DNA of 64,000 nt from Microcaldota archaeon (GTDB taxonomy: Archaea; Micrarchaeota; Micrarchaeia; Micrarchaeales; Micrarchaeaceae). Each line of letters begins with the position of its first letter. Position 1 is the stretch's first letter. The stretch is from the NCBI GenBank assembly GCA_021799475.1, contig JAJZAJ010000001.1, forward strand, positions 310,001 through 374,000, read 5' to 3'. The position numbers were made by a program, and so were the translations under genes. The notes under the pieces were generated by a model that was not told the DNA's origin, made no database searches, and saw only the letters and a list, made by a program, of their open reading frames with translations. Positions 46,947 through 55,930 of this stretch are shown piece after piece.

Positions 46947-48176
46947 ATGGGTTTTGACACTGCTTTTGAAATCACGTCTTTCGATCAGCTGTTAGGCAAT
47001 GCCGATTGCATCGGCAAGCTGGTGCAGTATGCTTCCGAAATAAAACGCGGCATGCGCAGGACCCCTATCATGCTGTGCGGGCCTTCCGGCACAGGAAAAT
47101 CCGCAGCAGTTCGCGTTCTCGCAAAGCAGATGGATTGGAATATTGTTGAATTGAACGCCAGCGATTACAGGGACGGCGAATCGATAAGCAACCTCCTCGT
47201 AGCCGCCTCGCAGTCGATGACGCTGTTCAACAGGAAGAACCTGATACTGCTGGATGAAATCGACAGGCTTATTCCGAAATTTGACAGGGATGCTGCCACT
47301 GCGATAAGGAAACTGATAGAAGTATCTAAGAACCCTGTTATATTCATAGCGAATGACAGATGGGACAGGAGTATATCTTTCCTAAGGAATTCCATAGAAT
47401 ACATAGAGTTCAAAAGGCTCCCGACGAATACTGTAGCGCTAGGACTGCAGCGCATCGCTTCTTCGAACTCATTAAAGGTAAGCGCCCAGACTATAGAGAC
47501 AATAGCGAAGAGGAGCAACGGGGACATGCGCAGCGCGATAAACGACCTTTTAGTCCTTGACGGAGCAGCAGAAGAGACTGCAGAAATAGTCGGAATGAGA
47601 GACAGGAAAGCTGACGTGTTCAACACATTAGACAAGATATTCCTGTCAAGCACATTTACATCTCCGATAATAGCTGCGGCGAACGCGGATGTAGACAACG
47701 ATATGCTTATACAGTGGCTCGACGAGAACATTCCAAAGCGCTATACGGACAAGCGCGACAGAAATGCAGCATTCCATATGCTCTCTTTGGCTACTATATA
47801 CAACACAAGGGCGATGAGGGCACAGTACTATACTTACTGGAGGTATATGAACGCATTCATGTCGAGCGGCGTAGCGCTGTCGAAAAGCGTATATCCGAGC
47901 ACGATGAAAAGATACGAGTTTCCTAAGGCTATCAGCTCCCTGAGCAAGAGCAAGGAGATGCGCGGCGCGGAGAAGAGCGTGGCAATGAAGCTGAAAAGGA
48001 AACTGCACCTATCGATGTCGAGGATGAAGAAGTCAGAGATGAAAATAATGTCGAATGTCATAAGGGAGTCAACGGAGCGCATAGGAAAAGAACAGACTTA
48101 CGATTTCTTCACTGCAAAGCTGGGCCTGGACGAGAAGGAGATAGCATGGCTGGCGGAGAACAATACCGGTATTTGA
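46947..48176 (+). CDS. rfcL: Replication factor C large subunit
   Basis: MLCGPSGTGKSAAVRVLAKQMDWNIVELNASDYRDGESI, LILLDEIDRL, NGDMRSAINDLLVL. Confidence 0.9.
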   Translation: MGFDTAFEITSFDQLLGNADCIGKLVQYASEIKRGMRRTPIMLCGPSGTGKSAAVRVLAKQMDWNIVELNASDYRDGESISNLLVAASQSMTLFNRKNLILLDEIDRLIPKFDRDAATAIRKLIEVSKNPVIFIANDRWDRSISFLRNSIEYIEFKRLPTNTVALGLQRIASSNSLKVSAQTIETIAKRSNGDMRSAINDLLVLDGAAEETAEIVGMRDRKADVFNTLDKIFLSSTFTSPIIAAANADVDNDMLIQWLDENIPKRYTDKRDRNAAFHMLSLATIYNTRAMRAQYYTYWRYMNAFMSSGVALSKSVYPSTMKRYEFPKAISSLSKSKEMRGAEKSVAMKLKRKLHLSMSRMKKSEMKIMSNVIRESTERIGKEQTYDFFTAKLGLDEKEIAWLAENNTGI

Positions 48177-48283
48177 CGGTATGCACAGCACTCACAGATT
48201 CTGGAGCTGGGCGCGAGCATGCTTCTGCGGAAGATAAGGCGATAAAGAATATCCAATGCGTCAGTGCTCAATACGATACCGCA

Positions 48284-49723
48284 TCATTCCGGATTTGCGC
48301 CAAGCCTTTTGAGCAGGAGTTTGGCGACTTTATCTATATGTGACTTGTCTGTCTTTATCCCGAACGCGCACTCATGGCCTCCGAAAGAATAGACATCATC
48401 GCTCTCCTGCTTAAGGTTCTCCATCACTCCAATCAAACTGACTGTGCCCAGCAGAGACCTGCTCATGCGCACCGATATGAAGTTTCCGTAATGCACCAGC
48501 GTGATGGCTCCTTTCTCAGATGCTCCTTCAAACCTCTCATGCAGCCTGCTGCTATACCTTCCCGGAAGCGGGTATTTCGAATCAGGGCTTGCGGCGTCAC
48601 TGAAGTCGACCAGATAGATGTCAGATGCAGCAGACCTGTATCTTTTAGCGAACCTCTCTCCCCTATCAAGCGAATCATTGAGCAGCGCCACCGCATGTGA
48701 ATACGTCTCATCAAATTTTTTCTTGTCTGATATGAACTGGGCAATGCTTTTCGGCACGACCTTCTGCACCGGGGCTCCAGGAGTGCCGTCAAGGCTGGTG
48801 AGGTAATCAAGGACTATAGCAAGCCTGTCCGCATACACTTTGCTCCTGTCCCTGTGCTTGCTGAAGTCGCCGATAAGCGATGACATCATTATATCATTAA
48901 TCTTATCGACATGCGAGATATGCTCCGCAAAAACGCATCCGAGGAATCCCGCAGTGAAGTCAGAATCTCCGCCAAAAAGCCAGGTGTTTATGCAGCGCGG
49001 AATTTTATCCTTAGGAAATCCTTCATATACTGGATGGTGGTCGAGCACCATTATGTCGAATTTCCCGTAAGCAGAAATAATCTGCGCCTCGCTCTCCGCA
49101 GAGGTGCCGAAATCCAGTATAAGGATTACCGGTTTCTCTGCGCTGGATATAGAACCGAAAAGGAAAGAGTCTTCGTTGTATGCAAGCTCCGTGTACGCAA
49201 TGCTTTTGTTCATCCTCCAGAACAGGTTCATTTCAGGCAGTCCGCATGCAGACAAGAGGTTCTCAATAGCAAGATATATCCCAAGCGCTCCACTGCTTCC
49301 ATCGCAGTCATTGTGGAACCTTACTACGATCGGTGCGCCAGATACATATCTACGGACCAATTCATCTGCTGCGCCCCTCAGCTCTTTCCTGATAGACCCG
49401 ACAGCTTTCGCAAGGCCTTTCGGCACGCCCGTCATTTCTTCCATATCTGCCATCTTTCCGCGCACCCTAGAGAACAGGGAATCCAGCGTCTTCCTGTATT
49501 CCCGTTCCGATGCCTTTCCCACCACCTCGCACGATGCGAATGCCAGCGTGCCGGATTTAAGCGCTGCTGTTGTCGTCTTTACTGTGTCCATCATCTCCAG
49601 TACTGCTTCACTTTTTATGCAGTATACATTAAGGTCATCCGTAATCAGCGTATATAGGTTTCCCGCCGCGCTGCCGCCTCTTCTTATAGCCGATATAATC
49701 CCAGATACGATTTTTCCTGCCAT
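48284..49723 (-). CDS. DHH/RecJ-like phosphoesterase
   Basis: IVVRFHNDCDGSSGALGIYLAIE, VILILDFGTSAES, IMVLDHHPVYEG; C-terminal SFGGHECAFGIK. Confidence 0.82.
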   Translation of the reverse strand: MAGKIVSGIISAIRRGGSAAGNLYTLITDDLNVYCIKSEAVLEMMDTVKTTTAALKSGTLAFASCEVVGKASEREYRKTLDSLFSRVRGKMADMEEMTGVPKGLAKAVGSIRKELRGAADELVRRYVSGAPIVVRFHNDCDGSSGALGIYLAIENLLSACGLPEMNLFWRMNKSIAYTELAYNEDSFLFGSISSAEKPVILILDFGTSAESEAQIISAYGKFDIMVLDHHPVYEGFPKDKIPRCINTWLFGGDSDFTAGFLGCVFAEHISHVDKINDIMMSSLIGDFSKHRDRSKVYADRLAIVLDYLTSLDGTPGAPVQKVVPKSIAQFISDKKKFDETYSHAVALLNDSLDRGERFAKRYRSAASDIYLVDFSDAASPDSKYPLPGRYSSRLHERFEGASEKGAITLVHYGNFISVRMSRSLLGTVSLIGVMENLKQESDDVYSFGGHECAFGIKTDKSHIDKVAKLLLKRLGANPE

Positions 49724-49766
49724 TCTACCAATGCTTTGTTTTATTGCATCTCAATCTCTCAATCTG

Positions 49767-50909
49767 CTATGTTGCAGCAGTAGAGCTGCTCGTGGTGTTT
49801 ACGGGAGGCGAGATTATTGAGGTCAGGTTGGCGTTCGAGTAACAGAGATTCTCGAGGCTGTTGCTTGATATGAATCTGCACTCGCTGGTGTTGCCGGTAA
49901 GCGTTGCAGAGCTATAGATGCAGCTGTCCCTGTCAGGCTGGCTCGTTATGTTGAGGCACGGAGCATAATTTCCTGTCCTGATGGCCTTAAGCGAGTAATA
50001 AAGCTCTAGGCATGTGCTGGTGTTCAGCGGTCCGGAGCCGTTGCACGCAATCGACGGGCTCGTGGCGTTGAAATCATAAGTGTAATTGATCGATGTAGAC
50101 ACCAGCTCGTTGGCTACGAGAGCATAGCACTGGCCCGAGTCCTGCTGCGTTATGCTGCCGCACAGCGATTGATTGCCTGTAGCGCCGGCGAACGCATAAT
50201 AACAGTAGTCGCGCGGGTTTAACGAGAGGGCGTATCCGGAGCTCAAGCTGCTGGGTTTCGGCTTGTATGCAAACTCCATCGCAAACGTCTGATTGAAATC
50301 GCTCTGGTTGCTAAGCGAAGAGCAATATCCCTGGTTTCCTGAAGAGACAGCATTCTTGAAAGAATATGCTGCGGAGCAGACGGCCCTCATCGTCGAATTG
50401 CCTGTATATTCGCAGACCGACGAATTCGTGAAGTTCTCTGCTATAGAAACATTGAGCACGCATCCGTACGCACCAGAACCTAGCAGCGAACAGGCGCTCG
50501 CGTTCATGGATTTCTCCGCATATGATTCAATACACTGCGGATAAAGGGAGGAGTTGCGGCCAAGAGCGCTGCATGAGAAGCTGCTGTTGGTTTTTGCCGT
50601 TATGGCAGAAATGCAGCGCTGCGCATATGCTCCTACAAGATACGAGCAGTATGAGGCATTATCTGTCTGGTTGACCACTGCAAGCACGCATCCGTACTGC
50701 TGCTGGGTCTTTAGGCTTGCGCAGGCATTTATCTGTGCCAAGGCGGGCGTGCCTTTCGGAGACGATATCAGCAGCACGCCGGCAAGCATTATGATGACTG
50801 CGCCGGCGAGCAGCGTCAGCCGCTGTCTTTGTTCATTGCTGAGCCCACCAATTCCCTGCCTGCTGCTTTTTTGCAAAGACTTTCCCGCTGCCATTTGAAC
50901 GCACTTCAA
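49767..50909 (-). CDS. Secreted Cys-repeat protein with TM anchor
   Basis: One N-terminal TM; recurring C-x(10-16)-C blocks (SYCSYL...RCISA...FSCSAL...QCIESY...SACSLL...GCVLN); many N-x-S/T sequons. Confidence 0.75.
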   Translation of the reverse strand: MKCVQMAAGKSLQKSSRQGIGGLSNEQRQRLTLLAGAVIIMLAGVLLISSPKGTPALAQINACASLKTQQQYGCVLAVVNQTDNASYCSYLVGAYAQRCISAITAKTNSSFSCSALGRNSSLYPQCIESYAEKSMNASACSLLGSGAYGCVLNVSIAENFTNSSVCEYTGNSTMRAVCSAAYSFKNAVSSGNQGYCSSLSNQSDFNQTFAMEFAYKPKPSSLSSGYALSLNPRDYCYYAFAGATGNQSLCGSITQQDSGQCYALVANELVSTSINYTYDFNATSPSIACNGSGPLNTSTCLELYYSLKAIRTGNYAPCLNITSQPDRDSCIYSSATLTGNTSECRFISSNSLENLCYSNANLTSIISPPVNTTSSSTAAT

Positions 50910-50914
50910 CTTCG

Positions 50915-51661
50915 TCAGTCAAGAGTCTGAACCTCGAATCCATCCTGCGTGATGTGGTAAGGAGCGAAGAACATGCTATGATCAGTTCCGCGCATCTTGA
51001 GCACTTCTAGCACAAAACTCCTCTTCTCGTTATCTCCCGTCTGATACATGGATATCACGCCGTCGAAAAGGAAGAATTCAGGGGAATATCTTACGTCATT
51101 CTTCTCTGTGTACGGTGTCTCAAGCGTTATGAATGATGTGACATCAAGCCTCCTGAGGTTAGATATCAACTGCGCTATTGATTTTCTGTATATGAAACCG
51201 TCGCTGCTGAGGACCAGCCTGAAAAGAGATATAGAGTCAAGGGCTATGACCTTGGCCTTGTTTGTCATTACTATATCTTCTATATAAGATACCACATTCC
51301 CAAATGAATACGTCTCAGTGCTCCCTGTCGTATCCTCCATTCGTGCTGCAAGCTCTTCACCTCCGACCACCATATTGCCCTGCTGCATCAATGAATCTAC
51401 GTCAGCAAACCCTCCGAATGCGCTCTTCGCATTCCTGATAAGCTGCGCAGGCTGCTCCTCGAATGCTATGTATGCGGAAGGTATTCCGGCCTTCGCGCAC
51501 CTGTATATTATCTCGAAGCTCAACAGAGTCTTTCCCGAACCAGGTCCTCCTGCGATTATAACCTGGTTTTTTTCCGGCACGCCCCCGTTGAGCATGCTAT
51601 CGATTCCCTTTATGCCAGTCTTTATCCTCTCTATTCCAGTCCCTGAAGCCATCAAAATCAC
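50915..51661 (-). CDS. KaiC/RadA-like RecA-superfamily ATPase
   Basis: GIERIKTGIKGIDSMLNGGVPEKNQVIIAGGPGSGKTLLSFEIIYRCAKAGIPSAYIAFEEQP ... VIALDSISLFRLVL. Confidence 0.88.
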   Translation of the reverse strand: MILMASGTGIERIKTGIKGIDSMLNGGVPEKNQVIIAGGPGSGKTLLSFEIIYRCAKAGIPSAYIAFEEQPAQLIRNAKSAFGGFADVDSLMQQGNMVVGGEELAARMEDTTGSTETYSFGNVVSYIEDIVMTNKAKVIALDSISLFRLVLSSDGFIYRKSIAQLISNLRRLDVTSFITLETPYTEKNDVRYSPEFFLFDGVISMYQTGDNEKRSFVLEVLKMRGTDHSMFFAPYHITQDGFEVQTLD

Positions 51662-51760
51662 ACGGCAATAGCGCCATAAAGTTACGATGGCGCAGATGGT
51701 TTTACTTTGGAATGTACTGCTTATATATCTTAGTATGCATTAATTTCGCTAGGGGTTTCA

Positions 51761-52558
51761 ATGTTCAATCTGAACGGCATGCTGAAGACGGGCATAATAC
51801 TGATAATCATCGCGTTCGTAGTGCTCCTTGTAGGGGGCTTTGCGCAGCAGGGCATAGGCAACACTCTCCAGAACACTACCGTAGCATCGAATTTCACGGT
51901 AGCGCCAAACAGCTACCATAGCTACTTGCTGCATCTTTCAAATTATTCCTACCTTATACTCTTCGCGAAGTTCAGCTCTCCGTTGAACGTCTATTTCGTA
52001 AACAGCTCCGCATTCAATGCATGGAGCTCAAGCAATTCAATAGGAAAAAGGAACGGGCTGAATTCAATGCTCAGCTATGAGAACAACGGCCTGTTCATCG
52101 CGTACAAGGACCAGCTTCTTGCTACGGTCCCGCAAGGATTGAGCAACTCAACAAACGTAACGGCAATATATGCAAGCAACACTGCTCTTTACTCTCCCGG
52201 CACTTACTATCTTATTGCGGACAATACCAACGGAAGCCTCTCTTCACAGACATCAGTTAGCGGCACTATCGCGTATCTTCCGCCAATAAGCAACCAGACT
52301 ATTGCATCAGGGCCTTACTCGCAGATAAAGAACCAGATATACCAGAGTTTGGCGATAGGGCTGCTGTTCTATGTGCTTCTGTTTGCCGGAATAATAATAG
52401 CGATATACGGATTGTTCAGGAAGCCAAAAACTGCTGTAGTTGTATCTTCTACCGACAAAAATGGAGCTCCTTCAAAAGAGGAGATAGACAGGCTCTACAA
52501 AGGCATTGGCAAAAAGCCGGTTAAGCCAAAATCAGGGAAAGCTAAAAAGCAACGATAA
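51761..52558 (+). CDS. Membrane protein with N- and C-terminal TM helices
   Basis: N-terminal TM, extracytoplasmic domain rich in N-x-S/T, second TM near C-terminus, Lys-rich tail. Confidence 0.65.
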   Translation: MFNLNGMLKTGIILIIIAFVVLLVGGFAQQGIGNTLQNTTVASNFTVAPNSYHSYLLHLSNYSYLILFAKFSSPLNVYFVNSSAFNAWSSSNSIGKRNGLNSMLSYENNGLFIAYKDQLLATVPQGLSNSTNVTAIYASNTALYSPGTYYLIADNTNGSLSSQTSVSGTIAYLPPISNQTIASGPYSQIKNQIYQSLAIGLLFYVLLFAGIIIAIYGLFRKPKTAVVVSSTDKNGAPSKEEIDRLYKGIGKKPVKPKSGKAKKQR

Positions 52559-52569
52559 AGGATGAAGAA

Positions 52570-53262
52570 ATGGACGAACTAAAGGAAAAGATAGCTGGAG
52601 AAGTAACCCTGTCGGAGAGCCCGGGAAGCACCATGAAGAAGTGGAGGGAGCTGTTCGGCATAACGCAGGTAGAGCTGGCAAAACAGGTAAAGATATCGAC
52701 ATCTACAATATCTGATTACGAGAGCAATAGGAGGCTTAGCCCAGGCGTCGGCGTCATAAGGAGGTTTGTCGATGCCCTGTTCACGATAGATGAAGCAAAA
52801 GGGGGCAGCGTCCGGCAGGGACTCGAGAAGTTCTCGAACAGCAAGGAAGAGAAGCTGCCGGTTTACACGATACACGATTTCATTGCTCCGATATCCGGAG
52901 TTGATTTCTCAAGGATAATAGAAAGCAAAGTGATAGCGAACCCGAGTTATCTTGATGCTGTAAAGATATTCGGGTATACGAAGGTGGACAGCCTAAGGGT
53001 GCTCCTAGAGATGTCGCCGTCAGAGTACCCGAAGCTCTTCGGTTCTACAACAGAGAGGGCATTTTTGTTTGAGCACGTGAGCACAGGGAGGAGCCCGCTT
53101 GTGGTTATAAGGGTGGCGCCGATAAAGCCGAAGGTTGTGGTGCTGCACAACATCACCACCGTGGACAAGCTTGCAGTAAAGATCGCGCAGATAGAGAAGA
53201 TCCCTCTGCTGACCACCAAACTCGACATAAAGGAGATAGAGGCAAGATTGAGCAAGATATGA
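52570..53262 (+). CDS. XRE-type HTH transcriptional regulator
   Basis: WRELFGITQVELAKQVKISTSTISDYESNRRLSPGVGVIRRFVDAL. Confidence 0.85.
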   Translation: MDELKEKIAGEVTLSESPGSTMKKWRELFGITQVELAKQVKISTSTISDYESNRRLSPGVGVIRRFVDALFTIDEAKGGSVRQGLEKFSNSKEEKLPVYTIHDFIAPISGVDFSRIIESKVIANPSYLDAVKIFGYTKVDSLRVLLEMSPSEYPKLFGSTTERAFLFEHVSTGRSPLVVIRVAPIKPKVVVLHNITTVDKLAVKIAQIEKIPLLTTKLDIKEIEARLSKI

Positions 53263-53332
53263 CCGTCACTTCCTACTGTTTCTGTACTATGGTATGGTTT
53301 ATCTGATACCAGGCGCTGCTCAAGAGTAAAAA

Positions 53333-53608
53333 TCATTTCTTGAAGGAGCTGCACGCGACCGCTGTGCCAAGTTTGCCTCCTACGCTCCTGGTTATGAGCC
53401 TTTCAGTCTCCCTGTCGCTCTTGTCGGAGAAAAGCCTCGTTTTTACTATATAACCGACATCACCCTCTGTCATTATGACCTCCTGTACGTTCCTGAGGGA
53501 AATGAGCTTCTCCGCCACCGCATTCGCATCCACGTTGGCTTTTGGCCTGAGGAAGAAGAATTTATGCAGAGGATTGCTGTTCTTTGCGCTCTTTGATGTG
53601 CGTACCAT
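53333..53608 (-). CDS. Small Lrp/AsnC ligand-binding-domain-like protein
   Basis: MVRTSKSAKNSNPLHKFFFLRPKANVDANAVAEKLISLRNVQEVIMTEGDVGYIVKTRLFSDKSDRETERLI; ATG at 53608. Confidence 0.6.
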   Translation of the reverse strand: MVRTSKSAKNSNPLHKFFFLRPKANVDANAVAEKLISLRNVQEVIMTEGDVGYIVKTRLFSDKSDRETERLITRSVGGKLGTAVACSSFKK

Positions 53609-53640
53609 ACAATTACCAGACAAACAAGACAACCAGAGGA

Positions 53641-53820
53641 TCAATGCAGCCGTAATGACGGAATCGACTCGCTCTTCTTCATTGCAGTCATGACTGCACA
53701 CTCCTTGACATGCCATGCCAACGTATAAACGTCGTTGCAGAGCCTGCCGCAGCTCGGGCATTCATGAACCTTAAAATTATTGCCAACAAGCCATCTCACT
53801 AGTCTGGTTCGTATTCTCAT
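53641..53820 (-). CDS. 59-aa Zn-finger-like protein (below ORF-track cutoff)
   Basis: ATG 53820 to TGA 53641: MRIRTRLVRWLVGNNFKVHECPSCGRLCNDVYTLAWHVKECAVMTAMKKSESIPSLRLH; CPSC...H...C. Confidence 0.6.
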   Translation of the reverse strand: MRIRTRLVRWLVGNNFKVHECPSCGRLCNDVYTLAWHVKECAVMTAMKKSESIPSLRLH

Positions 53821-53864
53821 TCAATACACCTAAACGGAAACGGAAGAATAAACGGTGGGTACCG

Positions 53865-53889
53865 CCCGGTACGGCTGTTCCGTACCGGG
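53865..53889. other. Perfect 10-bp stem / 5-nt loop hairpin
   Basis: CCCGGTACGG ctgtt CCGTACCGGG. Confidence 0.85.
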
Positions 53890-54156
53890 GAAGAGTGTAT
53901 GGGAAATGTTGCCGATGGATGGGTTTGGCGGCTTTAAATCTGAGAATTTGTTGCTTATTTGTGCTCCCAATATTACACCCTTCTAGAGGATATTATGAAT
54001 TTTATAGTATATATAAATAAGTCAGTTTTAACAGAATCTACCTATCATGTTTTCTATATATTGTCGCAAATAATGCATATTTTATTCTAATTTAATTATG
54101 TTAAATACATGATTTTAACACAAATTATAAATATTAGTTAGTGTGTTATAATAGAT

Positions 54157-55614
54157 ATGGCAGAGATCAGCAGCAAGATAAGAGAGGTGTTCGAAAAAGT
54201 AAAAAAAGCACATGCTCCCTACAGGGCTGTACTCAGGCGGATAAACAACGGCTACTACGTCTACATCGATACCGCAACATACAACAAGGAAACGAAAAAC
54301 GCAAAAATCCATTCAAAATATCTTGGCAGGATTACTGAAGAAGGAAAATTCATAGAGAAGCAGCACACAACATCAAAGGACAGGCTGGCCATGGCTGTTG
54401 AGCTTATAGAAGCCAATGGCGGCAAGGTCATCATGCAGAAGCAGAAGGAAGAGGATACTGCACTAAGACAGGTTCAGCAGCAGACGACGGCAATCAATAA
54501 AGTCGATGCATCAGTGCTCATGGCTCTGAGCATGAACGGCGCGATGACATACGCATCGCTAGCAAGAAGGCTTGGAATGTCAGAGACGGGGATGGATTAC
54601 AAGGTAAAGCACCTCGAAGAGCTGTACGGGATAAAATATGTGCCTGAACTTGACATGGAGGCATTGGGATATTCAAAGTACTTGTTGATGGTAAAGTTTA
54701 CATCAGATAAACCGGATCCCGCTCTAATAAAGGAGGTTTTCTCGAAAGATCCGAGAGTGCTCCTTGCCGCGCTGGTAACAGGGGATTACGACCTTATTGT
54801 TTATTTTTTTGCGAAGGACAACAAGGAAGTCACTTATTTTGTCCACGAAACAAGGATAGAGACAAAACTCAGGAGCTACAACGGCATGTGGTACGCAGCA
54901 CCTTTCTTCGACAGCTACAACTTTGTTCCACTGCGCCAGGAATGTTATGTCGTATTCAAGGAAAAGGTGTGGAAGAAATCAAGCAAACGATTGCACCCAG
55001 GAGAAGTAATATTCGGCACGGTAAAGGAGCCAGCGCCAAAAAAATACAACAGATCAACAGACATCACTGAAAACGAATACAATGTGCTATGCAAACTAGC
55101 ATCTGGCAACAGGGTTAACTTCAAACAAATCGGAAAGCAGATAGGAATAAGCCCTATCTCAGTCAGCTACGCATTTGATTCGCTGAGGACGAAAGGCTTT
55201 CTCAAAAGATTAACTATTAACATGGAGAAACTGCCGATCAGGTACAACGCACTATTGTTTACTGATATAATCGATGGAGAGAAATTCAACAATAGCAGGA
55301 AAGAACTTCTAATGGAGATCGTAGAGGATTCAGACAGACAAACGGGCAGGTATGTGCTGGTTGGAGATATAGAGAATCCACATAGTGTAGTATTCGTACT
55401 GCCAGTTTTTGACAAAGACGATGCAATTGTCGCAGAACAAAGAATAAGGAAAATGGTCAAAGGGGTAATAATAAGATCAAGCATGGTGACTAATATACTT
55501 GTAGGCAACTTTCTCTACAGAAAATTCGATAATGGCTACACAAATCAGCACAAGATACTGAATGAAGAATACAAGACACTAGAAAGCAGAGAGCTAATAA
55601 ACTATGACAAATAG
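54157..55614 (+). CDS. Multidomain Lrp/AsnC-like regulator with two HTH modules and a transposase-type N-terminal domain
   Basis: N-term RRINNGYYVYIDTATYNKETKNAKIHSKYLGRITEEGKF; HTH1 YASLARRLGMSETGMDYKVKHLEELYGI; HTH2 NFKQIGKQIGISPISVSYAFDSLRTKGFL. Confidence 0.75.
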   Translation: MAEISSKIREVFEKVKKAHAPYRAVLRRINNGYYVYIDTATYNKETKNAKIHSKYLGRITEEGKFIEKQHTTSKDRLAMAVELIEANGGKVIMQKQKEEDTALRQVQQQTTAINKVDASVLMALSMNGAMTYASLARRLGMSETGMDYKVKHLEELYGIKYVPELDMEALGYSKYLLMVKFTSDKPDPALIKEVFSKDPRVLLAALVTGDYDLIVYFFAKDNKEVTYFVHETRIETKLRSYNGMWYAAPFFDSYNFVPLRQECYVVFKEKVWKKSSKRLHPGEVIFGTVKEPAPKKYNRSTDITENEYNVLCKLASGNRVNFKQIGKQIGISPISVSYAFDSLRTKGFLKRLTINMEKLPIRYNALLFTDIIDGEKFNNSRKELLMEIVEDSDRQTGRYVLVGDIENPHSVVFVLPVFDKDDAIVAEQRIRKMVKGVIIRSSMVTNILVGNFLYRKFDNGYTNQHKILNEEYKTLESRELINYDK

Positions 55615-55930
55615 AGTAAAGAAACGACGGACAAATATGCACAAATCCGACTAATGCTGATCTAACCTCCTGATGAATTTCCTGGCATTTCAATCACTTA
55701 ATTCAAACTTTAGTAGCACGGTTTAAATATCTTTCCTTCAGGCCTGTGTTTTTACGTCAAATTCGTAACGATGGAATATGCCCTATACTGTAGCCACGGT
55801 GGGGGATGAAAGACGAGAACAGGACCATGGCTGAATAAGCGGCAGAGTGTTTTTATACATTACTAGTGCATTACCCACAGGTGTCTGATTGGCTGCTTCA
55901 TCAAGCAATTCTATTCATCAAAGGAAAAAG

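Noticed and set aside
55755-55835. Possible C/D-box sRNA (cgatgga...ctgt...ggatgaa...ctga) in the gap before the adhesin
   Set aside because: Boxes are degenerate and the C'-D spacing is too long; would need a snoRNA scan or RNA-seq
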